Of a stretch of DNA of 64,000 nt, positions 1 to 16,489 are shown piece by piece. Positions within the stretch are counted from its first letter, which is position 1, and each line of letters starts with the position of its first letter. A program made the position numbers and the translations under genes. This stretch comes from Streptomyces sp. CB09001 (lineage in GTDB: Bacteria; Actinomycetota; Actinomycetes; Streptomycetales; Streptomycetaceae): positions 7,493,001 through 7,557,000 of the forward strand of contig NZ_CP026730.1 in assembly GCF_003369795.1 (NCBI RefSeq), written 5' to 3'. Below the pieces are notes generated by a model, which saw only the letters and a program-made list of their open reading frames with translations, was not told the DNA's origin and ran no database searches.

Positions 1-997
1 GCACCACCGAGAGGCTGCCGAGGTCCCAGGAGCCGGACGCGGCCTCGTCCGTCCAGTGGGGGACGAGCGGGGGCGTCAGCGAGGTCAGGGTCACGCCCTC
101 CCGCTCGACGAGGGCGAACGCCGTCTGCGGGCTGGGGTCGGGCGCGACGACGACGGTTCCCCCGGCCATGAGGGTGCCCAGCACACCGGGGCAGGCGAAG
201 GCGAAGTTGAACCCGAGGGGCAGCACCGCGAGGTACACGGTGCGGGCGTCGAGTGCGCAGACCTCCGCGCAGGCGCGCGCGTTGTAGGAGTAGTCGTCGT
301 GGGTGCGCGGGATGAGTTTGGGAAGTCCCGTGGTGCCGCCGGACAGCAGCAGGAGGGCGACATCGGCGGCGTCGGCAGCGTCCTCGCCGGATGCGGCACC
401 GGATGCGGCACCGAATGCGACACCGGACGCGGCACCGGACCCGGGGCCCGACGCGGACGGTGTGTCCGTCCGCAGCGCCTCGAAGGGGACGAAGCCTTCC
501 TCGGTCCCGGGATCGCCGACCACCACGACGTGCCGCAGCGAGCCGCCCGGCCCCTGCTCCGCCCGTACCTCGCGCATCAGTTCGCGGTGGTCGAACCGGG
601 CGTGCCGGTCGGGCACCACGCAGGCCACGGCGCCCGCCACGCGCACCAGGTGGCCGATCTCCAGGCGCCGGTGGCCCGGCATGGCGTGCACCGGAACGGC
701 ACCGACGCGCTGCAGCCCGAACCACACGAGCACGAACTCCGCGCAATTGGGGAGCTGGACCACCACGCGGTCGCCCCGCCCGATTCCGAGTCCTCCCAGT
801 CCGCGGGCGACACGGTCGGCCTCGGCGTCCAGCTCCGCGTAGGTCCACCGCCGGTCGCCGTCAACCAGGGCGACATGCCCCGCATGGACCGCCGCAGTCT
901 CCCGCAGCCGGGCGGCGAAGGTCACCCCCTGCCAGTGCCCGGCGGCGCGGTAGTGCGCCGATTCGGCCTCGGACCAGGTCCGTTGAGTCTCGCTCAC
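1..997 (-). CDS. Salicylate/2,3-DHB-AMP ligase, N-terminal part (runs off the left edge)
   Basis: Adenylates an aryl acid (most likely salicylate) and loads it onto the aryl carrier domain at the start of NRPS 1; cytoplasmic. The reading frame is open from a GTG at 997 (MSETQRTWSEAES) to the left edge, so about 332 residues are present and the C-terminal domain is missing. Adenylation core 3 reads LSGGTTGLPKLIPRTHDDY, the form typical of DhbE/EntE/YbtE stand-alone aryl-AMP ligases, followed by the GFNFAFACPGVLGTL segment seen at the equivalent place in that family. It is divergent from the NRPS operon with about 125 bp between starts, sharing the palindrome at 1072-1094. S. coelicolor coelibactin has a ligase at the same place (SCO7681). 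An Ala/Ser/Gly-rich low-complexity insert (GAASGVAFGAASGAASG) precedes the core motif. Salicylate rather than DHB is inferred from the salicylate synthase at the far end of the operon. Confidence 0.9.
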   Translation of the reverse strand, partial: MSETQRTWSEAESAHYRAAGHWQGVTFAARLRETAAVHAGHVALVDGDRRWTYAELDAEADRVARGLGGLGIGRGDRVVVQLPNCAEFVLVWFGLQRVGAVPVHAMPGHRRLEIGHLVRVAGAVACVVPDRHARFDHRELMREVRAEQGPGGSLRHVVVVGDPGTEEGFVPFEALRTDTPSASGPGSGAASGVAFGAASGAASGEDAADAADVALLLLSGGTTGLPKLIPRTHDDYSYNARACAEVCALDARTVYLAVLPLGFNFAFACPGVLGTLMAGGTVVVAPDPSPQTAFALVEREGVTLTSLTPPLVPHWTDEAASGSWDLGSLSVV

Positions 998-1071
998 GGG
1001 CTACGCCTCTCATCTTTTGCCGGGCCTCCGGCTCTGGCGCCGAGTCCCGTCATGTGATTACGATGTGAACT

Positions 1072-1094
1072 ATAGAAATGATAATCATTTCTAT
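1072..1094. promoter_or_regulatory. 23-bp Fur/Zur-family operator palindrome between the divergent ligase and NRPS genes
   Basis: ATAGAAATGAT, a single central A at 1083, then the exact reverse complement of the left arm: 11-bp arms without mismatch. It is the most AT-rich patch in the first 24 kb and lies 31 bp before the NRPS start. The core AATGATnATCATT form is that of Fur-superfamily boxes. Streptomyces controls iron siderophores mainly through DtxR-type DmdR with a different box, and the S. coelicolor coelibactin locus is reported to be Zur-controlled, so a zinc-responsive Zur operator is the best reading. Which promoter elements it covers cannot be read securely. Confidence 0.8.
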
Positions 1095-1124
1095 CTAGCA
1101 CCGTCCGACCGGAAGGCAGCACCA

Positions 1125-4100
1125 GTGAGCGATGAAGCAGTCGTCCAGGCGCGGACAGCGGAAGGAGACGTCGGCAGCCGCGACCGCCACGCCCCCGCCG
1201 CGGTGCGGGAAGCCGTGGCAGGCGCGCTGGAGATCGCACCGGAGGAGTTGGAGGACGACCGTGACCTCTTCGAACTCGGCCTCGACTCACTGGTCTTGAT
1301 GTCCCTGGTCGGTACCTGGCGGCGCGAGGGCAGCACGGTCACGTTCCAGGACCTCACGAGCAGGCCGACCCTGCGGGACTGGACGACCCTGCTCGCGCGG
1401 GCCGGGAACGACGACACGGTCACCACCGCCCCGCCCGGGCCGCCCGCGCCGGTGACCGGTGCGGATCGGGACTCGGACTCCTTCCCGCTGGCCACGATGC
1501 AGCACGCCTACTGGATCGGACGCCAGGACGGACAGCCCCTCGGCGGCGTCGCCGCGCACTTCTACGTCGAACTCGACGGCCACGGCGTCGATCCGGTCCG
1601 GCTGGGCACCGCCCTGCGGGCGCTCGTGCTGCGGCACGGCATGCTGAGGGCCGTCTTCGACGAGGACGGCCGTCAGCGCTTCGGTGCCGCCGGGGTGCCG
1701 CTCACCGTCCACGACCTGCGCGAACTCGCTCCCGTCGAGGCCGAGTCCGAGCTGGAACGGCTGCGCGAGCGCAACACCCACGCCCGCCCGGACATCGGCG
1801 CCGGTGACGTCTTCCGCGCGGCCCTGTGCCTGCTCCCCGACGGCAGGACCCGCCTCCAGATCGACCTGGACATGATGGCCGGTGACGCGCTGAGCCTGCG
1901 GGTCCTCCTGTCCGACCTGCGCCGCTTCTACGAGTGTCCCGACGAACCGCCGCGCGAACTCGGGCTCGACTACCGGCGCTACCTCGCGGAGCACGACGCC
2001 CGGCGACGGACCGAGCGGGAGCGGGACGCCGCCTGGTGGCGCGGGCGCCTGCCGGATCTGCCGCGGGCTCCGCGGCTGCCGACGACCGTCGACCCGCTGA
2101 CCCCGGTCACCGCGGACGACGGCACGCTGACCCACTCCCGGCGCCTGCACCACTGGCTCGGCCCCGCAGACAAGGCCGCCCTCCTCGGCGCCGCCCGTCG
2201 GCACGCCGTCACCCCCGCCGCCGCGCTCGCCACCGCCTTCGCCGAGGTGATCGCCGCCTGGAGCGACAGCCGGCGCTTCCTCCTCAACCTGCCGCTGTTC
2301 GACCGGGAGATGTTCGCACCCGAAGTCGCCAACCTCGTCGGCGACTTCAGCAGCTCGGTGCTGCTCGACGCGGACCTGAGCGCGCCCCTTCCCTTCTCCC
2401 GGCAGGCCCGCGGCCTCCAGGAGCGGCTGCAGGCCGGAATCTCCCACGGCGCGTACGGCGGTGTCGAGGTGCTGCGCGACCTCGCCCGCGCCGAGGGAGC
2501 ACCCGTACTGGCCCCCGTCGTGTACACGAGCGCCATCGGACTGGGGGAGATCTTCGAGCAGGACGTCCAGAAGTCCTTCGGCCACCCCTCCTGGATCATC
2601 TCGCAGGGCCCGCAGGTGTATCTGGACGCCCAGGTCACCGAACTCGACGGCGGTCTCCTCCTCAACTGGGACGTGCGGGACGGTGTGTTCGAGGCCGGCG
2701 TGCCCGACGCCGCGTTCGACGCCTACCGCCGCCTCGTCACCCGCCTGGTGACCGACCCCGACGCCTGGGACCGGCCCGTGGACGGTCTGCTCGCCCCCGA
2801 CGTCCTGCCCCGGCGAGCGGTGGCGGCCCTGCCCGCCGCGCCCGTCGCGGACCGCGCCCTGCACACCCGCTTCTTCCGGCTGGCCGAGACCGAGCCGGGC
2901 CGCCCCGCGGTGGTCCGCACGACCGGCGACACCCTCACCTACGGCGAACTCGCCCACGCCGCACGGCGGATCGCCACGCTGCTGCACGACCACGGAGTGC
3001 GGGAGGGCGACACCGTCGCCGTCACCCTGCCCAAGGGCGACGACCAGATCACCGCGGTCCTCGGCGTGCTGGCCGCGGGCGCGGCCTACGCCCCCGTCGG
3101 CGTGGAACAGCCCGCCGTGCGCCGGCGACGCATCCACGCGGTGGCCGGCGTCTCCGCGGTACTCACCGACCGGGACCACGCCCACCTGTGCGAGGACGTC
3201 TCCCCGGCTCCGGTGGTGCTCGTGGAGGACGCCCCGGGGCTCCGGCCCGCGCCGGTCGTCCGGCCGGACCCCGGCCTGGCCGCCTACGTGCTGTTCACGT
3301 CCGGCTCGACGGGACTGCCCAAGGGCGTCGAGGTGTCGCACCGGGCGGTCGTCAACACCGTCGAGGCGATGGAGGCGCAGCTCGGGCTCGGCCCGGCGGA
3401 CCGTACGCTCGCCATCTCCGCGCTGGACTTCGACCTCGCCACCTGGGACGTCTTCACCCCGCTGTCCCTCGGCGGCCAGGTGGTGACCGTAGGACAGGAA
3501 CACCGCCGCGACGCCCACCACTGGGCGCGGCTGGTGCGCACCCACGGGGTGACGCTGGTCCAGTGCGTGCCCGCCCTGCTGGACCTGCTGATGGCCGCGG
3601 GGGAGGACGAGGGCCTCGGGGACTCCCTGCGCATGGTGCTGCTCGGCGGCGACTGGATCGGGCTCGACCAGCCCCGCAGACTCCGCGCGCTCGTCCCCGG
3701 CTGCCGTTTCGTGGCGCTCGGCGGCATGACGGAGGCCGCCGTCCACTCCACGGTGTTCGAGGTGGCGGAGACCGACCCCGCCTGGAAGTCCGTCCCCTAC
3801 GGCGTTCCGCTGCGCAACATGCGGGCCCGTGTCGTGGACGGACGGGGACGCGACTGCCCCGATCTCGTCCCGGGCGAGCTGTGGATCGGCGGGCCCGGCG
3901 TGGCCAACGGCTACCGCGCGGACCCCGAACGCACGGCGGAACGCTTCGTCGACCACGGCGGCGAACGCTGGTACCGCAGCGGCGACCTGGCCCGCTACCG
4001 GCCCGACGGCGTCCTGGAGTTCCTCGGCCGCGCCGACCACCAGGTGAAGATCGGCGGTCACCGCATCGAACTGGGGGAGGTCGAGTCCGCGCTGGAGGAC

Positions 4101-7100
4101 GACCCCGCCGTCCTGCACGCGGTCGCGACCGTCCTCGATACCCCCGTACGCCACCTCGCCGCGGCCGTGTCCGCACCCGCCGGGGCACCGGACCCGGACG
4201 AGATCCGCCTGCGGGCGGCGGAACGCCTCCCCGCCCACATGGTCCCCGAGCGCGTCCTCGTCCTGCCCGACCTGCCGCTGACCGCCAACGGCAAGCTCGA
4301 CCGGACGGCCGTCCGGCAGGCGCTGACCGAGACCGCCGGCCGGCCCGGACCCGCCACGTCGGCACCAGCCGGCCCGGTGGAGACCGCCGTCGCGGCCGAA
4401 TGGGCCGACCTGCTCGGTGTGGCCGAAGTGGGGCGCGAGAGCGGCTTCTTCCTGCTGGGCGGCGACTCACTCGTCGCGACGCGCCTGATCGGCCGGCTGC
4501 GCACCGCGGGCTTCCCGGGCGCCCGCGTGGCCGACCTCTTCGCCCGCCCCGTACTCCGGCACTTCTGCGAAACGCTGCGCCCCGCCACGACCACCGACGA
4601 GGCGCCTGCCGCGGGCACCTCTCCCGTCCTCGTGCCCGATTCGGACCACGCGCACGAGCCGTTCCCGCTGACCGACGTCCAGGCCGCCTACCACACCGGC
4701 CGCGACCCCCGGTTCACCCTCGGCGGCGTAGGCACCTGGCACTACACGGAGTTCGACGGCACCGACGTCGACCTGGACCGGCTGGAGCGCGCCTGGAACA
4801 CCCTCGTCGGACGGCACGGCATGCTGCGCGCGGTCGTCGAGGAGGGACACCAACGCGTGCTGCCCGACGTACCGCCGGTGCGCATACCCGTGCACGACGC
4901 CCGAGCCGGTGGCGCCGCCGAAGCCCTGGCCGGCCTGCGTGCGCGCCTGTCCCAGCAGGTCCGCGACCCCGCCCGCTGGCCGCTGTTCGCCGTCGAGGCG
5001 GTGCGCCACCGGGCGGACGAAGACGCCGACGAGAAGGGCGGCGGGACACGGACCCGGATCGGCATCGGCCTGGACTACCTCGTGCTCGACGCGCTCTCCA
5101 TCACCACGCTCTACGCCGAACTGAACGCGCTCTACGCCGACCCGGACCACGAACTGCCACCCGTGGACGTGTCGTTCCGCGACTACCTGACCCGCCTCCC
5201 GGCCGACCCCGAGTCGACCGCGCGGGCCCGCGCCCACTGGCGGGCCCGCCTGCCGGAGCTGCCGCCGCCGCCCGCCCTGCCCTTCGACCAGGATCCGGCG
5301 ACGCTCGACGCACCCGTCTTCACCCGGCGCCGGCTCAGCCTGCCCGCCGGGGACTGGGCGGCCGTCAAACGGGACGCCGCCCGGCACGGCCTGACCCCGT
5401 CCACCGTCCTGCTCGCCCTGTACGCGGAGGTCCTGGCGGCCTGGAGCGGGACCGACGCCGTGACCGTCACGCTCACCCTCTTCAACCGGCGTGACGTCCA
5501 CCCCCACATCCACCGGGTACTGGGCGACTTCACCTCCCTGTCCCTCGCCGGCTACCGGCGCGAGGGCGCCGACTGGCCCGCGGCGGCCGCCGAGCTGCAA
5601 CGCCGTCAGGCCGAGGACCTCGACCACGCCGACGTGCCGATCGACTGGCTGCTGCGGGAGTTCGGCCGGCGCACGGGCACGGTGGACGCCGCCGCGCCCG
5701 TGGTGTTCACCAGCGCCATCGGCGTCGGGGACGCGACGCTGGCCGGAACGGGCACGGGACTCCCCCCGAAGGTCTGGGGCATCTCCCAGTCCCCGCAGGT
5801 CTGCCTGGACAACCAGGTCACCGAGGAGTCCGGGTCCCTGGTCGTCACCTGGGACGCCGTCGAGGAACCGTTCGCCGAGGGCGTGCTGGACGCGATGTTC
5901 TCCGCGTACGAACGGCTGCTGCGGCACCTCGTGGACGGTGACTGGGAGGCACCGCTCCCCGACCTGGTGCCCGCCTCCCAGTACCAACGGCGGGACGCCG
6001 CGGCACGGGAGGCCGCCCTGGAACCGGTGACGCCGCGCCCGCTGCACCAGATGTTCTTCACCCACGCGGCGGCCACCCCCGACCGCACCGCCCTCGTCAC
6101 GACGGCGGGGGAGGAGGTGACCTACGGAACCCTCGCCGCACAGGCGCTGCGCACCGCCGCCGCGCTCGGCGACGCGGGGGTGCGGCCGGGCGACCTGGTC
6201 GCGGTCACCCTGCCCAAGGGCCCGGAACAGGTCGCGGCGGTCCTCGGCACCCTCGCGGCCGGCGCCGCCTACGTCCCCCTGAGCCTCCAGCAGCCCGCCG
6301 CACGGCTGGAGCGGGTGCGTGCCACGGCCGGTTTCGACGTCGTCCTGGGCGGCTGGCCCGCCACGGACGGCACCGGCCCCCGCACCCTGTCCCCGGCCGA
6401 CACGCAGGGCGGCGAGCCGCTGTCCACGCCGGTCGGAACGGCTCCCGACGCGCTCGCCTACGTGATCTTCACGTCGGGCTCCACCGGCGAGCCCAAGGGC
6501 GTCGAGATCACCCACGCCGCCGCCTGGAACACCATCGCGGACATCAACGCCCGCCACGGCATCCGGGGCGACGACCGCGTCTTCGCCCTGTCGGCACTGG
6601 ACTTCGACCTGTCCGTGTACGACGTCTTCGGCCTGCTCGCCGCGGGCGGCTCCCTCCTGCTGCCCACCGAGGACCAGCGCCGTGAACCGGCCCGCTGGCC
6701 GGACCTGCTGGACCGGTACGGCGTGACCGTCTGGAACACCGTCCCCGCCCTGCTCGACCTGCTGCTCGACGCGGACGGACGGGACGGACGGGACGGGCAG
6801 GACGGACGGGACGGACAGGGCGGACGGGAAGGCCGCCGGATCGCGGGGCTGCGGACCGCGCTGGTCTCCGGCGACTGGATCGGCCTCGACCTGCCCGCCC
6901 GGCTGCGCGCCCGGACCGCGCGGCCCTGCGCGTTCGTCGCCATGGGCGGAGCCACGGAGGCCGCCATCTGGTCCAACACCCTCACCGTCACGGAACCAGA
7001 CCCCCGGTGGGTGTCCATCCCCTACGGCCGCCCCCTGACCGGGCAGCACTACCGCGTGGTCGGCCGGGACGGCCGCGACCGTCCCGACTGGGCGCCCGGT

Positions 7101-7876
7101 GAACTGTGGATCGGCGGCGCTGGACTGGCCCGCGGTTACCTGGCCGACCCGGCCCGCACCGCCGAAAAGTTCGTCGAACGGGACGGGCGGCGCTGGTACC
7201 GGACGGGGGACCTGGGCCGGTTCCGGAGCGACGGACTGCTGGAGTTCCTCGGCCGGCTCGACAGCCAGCTGAAGATCGCCGGTCACCGCATCGAGGCGGG
7301 CGAGGTCGAGGCCGCGCTGGAGGCGCACCCGGCCGTCGCGCGCGCCGCCGTCCTGGCCGTGGGGGAGCGCACCGCCAGGCGCCTGGTGGCGTTCGCCGTA
7401 CCGCACGAACCGCCGCCCGCCGAGGACACCGAGCCGGTCGAGAACCCCGAACTCACCGAGGGCCTCCTCGGCCTGCTGGCCGACCGGGTGCCGGGCTACG
7501 CCGTCCCGTCCCGCGTCCTGTTCCTGCCCGCCCTGCCCCTCACCGCGAACGGCAAGGTCGACCGGGCCGCCCTGACCGGCCTGGTGGGACCAGAGGCGGT
7601 CTCCGCCGCCGAGCCGCCACGGGGCGAGACCGAGACGGCCCTCACCGCACTCTGGCACGCATGCCTGCCGCACGGGTCGCCGGACCGCAACGCCAACTTC
7701 TTCACCGTCGGCGGCGACAGCCTCACCGCGCTGCGCCTGCTCACGGCGATCGAGCGCCGCTTCGGAGCCGCCGTGCCCGCCCGCCGCTTCTTCGCCGCGC
7801 CGACCATCGCCGCCCTCGCCGCGGACATCACCCGAACACTCGCGGCCCACGGGACCGCCTACGAGACCGGAGAGCT

Positions 7877-7880
<4 letters not shown>
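1125..7880 (+). CDS. NRPS 1: ArCP-Cy-A-PCP-Cy-A-PCP (coelibactin-type metallophore synthetase)
   Basis: Starter and first two elongation modules, 2251 aa. The GTG at 1125 is chosen because GGAAGG lies about 8 bp upstream and the next recognisable feature is the carrier domain. Order: aryl carrier domain ~25-95 (GLDSL, Ser55); cyclization domain ~116-558 (DMMAGDALS fits DxxxxDxxS); adenylation ~575-1065 (TSGSTGLPKG); PCP ~1083-1155 (GGDSL, Ser1115); second Cy ~1175-1618 (DYLVLDALS from Asp1317); second A ~1638-2155; PCP ~2168-2238 (Ser2199). Specificity residues aligned by eye give D-L-W-Q-L-G-L-V-H for A1, nearest the Thr code, and D-L-Y-N-L-S-M-I for A2, nearest the Cys code. It therefore likely makes a salicyl-methyloxazoline-thiazoline intermediate. 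No epimerase or methyltransferase insert is present. Seven DGR-like triplets (6774-6836) expand a loop of A2. It resembles HMWP2/PchE and SCO7682. Confidence 0.93.
6774..6836 (+). repeat. 9-nt tandem repeat coding for DGR/DGQ triplets inside the A2 domain
   Basis: Seven in-frame 9-nt units read D-G-R, D-G-R, D-G-Q, D-G-R, D-G-Q, G-G-R, E-G-R at residues ~1884-1904 of NRPS 1. They lie between the strand carrying code residue 278 and the LVSGDW strand carrying 299/301. The equivalent loops of A1 and of the NRPS 2 adenylation domain are shorter and have no repeat. Length variation by slippage is plausible. Confidence 0.85.
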
Positions 7881-13407
<5,527 letters not shown>

Positions 13408-13411
<4 letters not shown>

Positions 13412-14559
13412 CCAAGCCCCTGATCGGAGTCCTGGGCGCCTCCGGGGCGGTGGGCCGCGCCGCCGTACGCGAACTGCGCGCCCTCGGCCACCGCGGCCTC
13501 CGCCTGGGCGGCCGGACCGCCTCGACCCTGCGCGCGGTCGCCGACGAGGAGCCCGCGGGCCACGACGAGACCGTGTGGGCGGACGCCGACGCACCGGACG
13601 GCCTGCGCGCCTTCACCGAGGGCTGCGACATCGTCCTCAACTGCGTCGGGCCCACCTACCGGCTGCGCGCCACGGTGGCCTCCGCCGCACTCGCGGCCGC
13701 GGCCCACTGCGTCGACGTGGCCGGGGACGACCCGGCCGCCGAAGACCTCCGCGAGGCCGGTGACCCGGCCCGCGACGGCCGCACGGTCGTCCTGTCCGCC
13801 GGAGCCCTGCCCGGCCTGTCCGGCCTCCTGCCCCGCTGGCTGGCCGGGCAGGGCCTGGACGCCGCCTCCGCGCTGACCGCGCACTGCGGCGGCCTGGAGA
13901 CCTGCTCGCCGACGGTGGCGCACGACCTCATGCTCTCCCTCACCTCCGGAGGCGCGGACGGCGCGGCCTACGGCGAGCCCCTCGCCGCCGTCCGCGGCGG
14001 CCGGCGCGTCCCACGCGCCCTGCGCACGGCCGAGGACACCCAACACCGGTCCTTCCCCGGCCAGGTGGCCCTCCAGCCCTACCTCAGCCAGGAAAGCGAA
14101 CGTCTCGCCACCGTCCTCGGGCTCGACCGGCTCGACTGGTACAACGTCCACCCCGGTCCCGCCGTACGCGCGCTGCTCAACGTGCTGCCGGGCCGCCTCG
14201 CCGCCGGGGACGACCCGGCGGAGCTGGCCGGCCGGCTGATCCTCGCCGCCGACCTCGACCTGGCCGGACGCAAACCCTGGTACGTGATGGACTTCGAGCT
14301 GTCCGGCACCGCGTCCGGGCGGCCGGCCACCGCCGGCCTGACCCTGCGCGCGGCCAGCAGCTACCGGCTCACCGCGGCCGTGGGCGCGCTCGCGGTGGAC
14401 GCGGTGCTGCGGGCCGGGGTACCGGCCGGGGTGCACTTCGCCTGCGACGTACTCGACCCCGACACCGTGGTGCGGTACTTGCGCGCCCAGAAGGTCGCCG
14501 ACCTCCGGCCCACCGGAGCGGCGGCCGGTGCCGACCAGGTGGAAGAGGGCGTGCTGTGA
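13408..14559 (+). CDS. Saccharopine dehydrogenase-like NAD(P)-binding oxidoreductase
   Basis: 383-aa protein whose ATG overlaps the NRPS 2 stop (ATGA), so it is translated with the synthetases. The N-terminus (IGVLGASGAVGRAAVRELRALG) is a Rossmann dinucleotide-binding motif, followed by GCDIVLNCVGPTYRLRATV and CVDVAGDD segments typical of the saccharopine dehydrogenase/trans-acting enoyl reductase superfamily. No signal peptide or membrane segment is seen. A protein of unknown function occupies the same slot in coelibactin (SCO7684). The thiazoline reductase is a separate gene just downstream, so this is probably a second redox step, perhaps on the peptide product or a precursor; that is inference. 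Family call is good, reaction unknown. Confidence 0.75.
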
Positions 14560-16481
14560 ACACATCGACGCCCTTCAGAGTGCTGGTCTGCGGCACCAAC
14601 TTCGGCCGCTTCTACGCCGAGGCGGCACACCGGCGCCCCGGATACGCGCCGGCCGGGATCCTGAGCCGGGGCTCGGCCGCCTCGCGGGCCTGCGCGGAGC
14701 GACTCGGCGTCCCCCACTACACGGACGTCGACGACCTCCCGGCCGGCATCGACGCCGCGTGCGTGGCGGTGAGCTCCGCCATCTCGGGCGGCCAGGGCAC
14801 CGAGCTGGCCCGGGCGCTCATGGACCGCGGCATCCACGTCCTTCAGGAACACCCCCTCCACCTCACCGAGTTGACGGCCAACCTCACCCACGCACGCCGC
14901 CGCGGAGTGCAGTACCGGCTCAACACCCACTACCCGCACGTCGCCCCGGTCCGCGGCTTCATCGACGCGGCCCGCAGGCTCGTCGCACAACAGCGACCGC
15001 TCTTCGTGGACGCCGCCACCCCGGTCCACCTGATGCACCCCCTGGTGGACATCCTCGGCCGGGCGATGGGCACCCTGCGGCCCTGGCGCTTCGCGGACCC
15101 GGCGCCGCTGCCCGCCGACATCGGCCCGCAGCCGTTCCGTTCCCTGCACGGCATGCTGGCCGGCGTACCCCTCACCCTGCGCGTGCACCACCAGCTCGAC
15201 CCGTCCGACCGGGACAACCACGCCCTGCACTGGCACCGGATATCGATCGGGACCGAAGGCGGAGTGCTCACTCTGGCCGACACCCACGGCCCCGTGCTGT
15301 GGAGCCCCAGGCTGCACGTCGGACGCGACGCCGACCGGCGCTTCGTCCTCGACGGGCCCGGCACCGGGCGCCTGGGCCTGGGCAGCACGGCCGTCGTCGG
15401 GACCACGGGCACCTTCCGTACCGTCTTCTCCGACCTGTGGCCGGAAGCGGTCGGCCATGCTCTCGACGGGCTCCGCACAGCCGTCGAGCAGGGCGCCGAC
15501 GCCCTGCGCACGGGCCAGTACGACCTGGCAGTGTGCCGCATCTGGACCGACCTCGCCGCACGGCTGGGGCCACCCGACATCGTCCGCCCGGCCACCCCGC
15601 GGCCCCTCGCGGTCAGCGACGTCTTCCCCGCCCCGGAGCAGCCTCGCGCCGACGCGCCTGGCGCCGACGCGCCTCGCACCCGCGCCCCTTCGAGTGCCTC
15701 GCCCTACACCCCGTCGGCCGAGTTCTTCGACCTCGTCGCGGCCGAGCACACCGCGACCGCGAGCGCACCCGCCATCGCAGCGCTCCTCACCGACGCCGAC
15801 CTGAGCAGCGGCCCGGTGGTCGACATCGGCGCCGGCACCGGCCTGGTGACCGAGGCCGTGGCCCGGGCCCGGCCGGACGCCGAGATCCTCGCCTGCGAAC
15901 CGGCGGCCGGCATGCGCGCGGTGCTCACCAGCCGGGTCTTCAGCGACCCGGACCTGCGCTCCCGCGTCACCGTCACCGACGACGCCGCTCCCGACCTGGA
16001 CCTCCCGGACCGGGTGAGCGTCGTACTGCTGTGCGGTGTCCTCGGCCACCTCGACGCCGACGGGCGAGCCCGGCTCTGGCGACGACTGAACCGGCGGCTG
16101 GCGCCGGGCGGACTGGTGGTCGTCGAACTCATGCAGTTCGAGGAGCCGTTGACCCTCCCCGAGACCAGGCTCGCCACCGCCACCGCCGGACGGCAGCGCT
16201 ACGAGTGGTCGTTCGGCGGAGCGCCGGACGAGACCGAGGACGGCGTGATGCGCCTGCACTCCACCTGGCGCGTCTACCGCGACGACGCCACCGAGGCCGA
16301 GCGCGAGGTGCACGACTCCTACCGGTGGACGCCCTTCGGGCTGAAGGACGTGGTCGCCGAGTCCGGGATGACCGCACGCGCCCTGCCCACCCGTCCCGGA
16401 GCACCCCCGCTGGCCGTACTCACCCGGGCACCGGACGCCCCGAACACCCCTGCCCCTGTTTCCGCCTCCACCCACGGCTGA
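14556..16481 (+). CDS. Thiazolinyl imine reductase fused to a SAM methyltransferase
   Basis: 641-aa two-domain protein; the GTG overlaps the previous stop (GTGA). Residues ~1-360 (RVLVCGTNFGRFYAEAAHR, then HVLQEHPLH and YRLNTHYPH) match the Gfo/Idh/MocA-like thiazolinyl imine reductases PchG/YbtU/Irp3, which reduce a carrier-bound thiazoline to thiazolidine using NADPH. After an Ala/Pro/Asp-rich linker (~362-385, ADAPGADAPRTRAP) comes a class I methyltransferase with motif I VVDIGAGTGLVTE at 421. This second half aligns along its length with the separate methyltransferase at 18566-19294 (shared EFF/YDLVA, IGAGTG, MRA.LTSRV, YEW.GG), so one arose by duplication of the other. YbtU and PchG lack such an extension. 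Methylation target unknown: phenol, carboxylate or ring are all possible. Confidence 0.88.
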   Translation: MNTSTPFRVLVCGTNFGRFYAEAAHRRPGYAPAGILSRGSAASRACAERLGVPHYTDVDDLPAGIDAACVAVSSAISGGQGTELARALMDRGIHVLQEHPLHLTELTANLTHARRRGVQYRLNTHYPHVAPVRGFIDAARRLVAQQRPLFVDAATPVHLMHPLVDILGRAMGTLRPWRFADPAPLPADIGPQPFRSLHGMLAGVPLTLRVHHQLDPSDRDNHALHWHRISIGTEGGVLTLADTHGPVLWSPRLHVGRDADRRFVLDGPGTGRLGLGSTAVVGTTGTFRTVFSDLWPEAVGHALDGLRTAVEQGADALRTGQYDLAVCRIWTDLAARLGPPDIVRPATPRPLAVSDVFPAPEQPRADAPGADAPRTRAPSSASPYTPSAEFFDLVAAEHTATASAPAIAALLTDADLSSGPVVDIGAGTGLVTEAVARARPDAEILACEPAAGMRAVLTSRVFSDPDLRSRVTVTDDAAPDLDLPDRVSVVLLCGVLGHLDADGRARLWRRLNRRLAPGGLVVVELMQFEEPLTLPETRLATATAGRQRYEWSFGGAPDETEDGVMRLHSTWRVYRDDATEAEREVHDSYRWTPFGLKDVVAESGMTARALPTRPGAPPLAVLTRAPDAPNTPAPVSASTHG

Positions 16482-16489
16482 GGACCACG

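Noticed and set aside
56..1057. Long forward open frames at the left edge
   Set aside because: They are antisense to the AMP ligase, whose minus-strand frame carries the ligase motifs; high GC makes long empty frames common.
1287..4238. 983-residue minus-strand frame opposite NRPS 1
   Set aside because: No domain resemblance, composition of a shadow frame; the plus strand encodes clear Cy and A domains.
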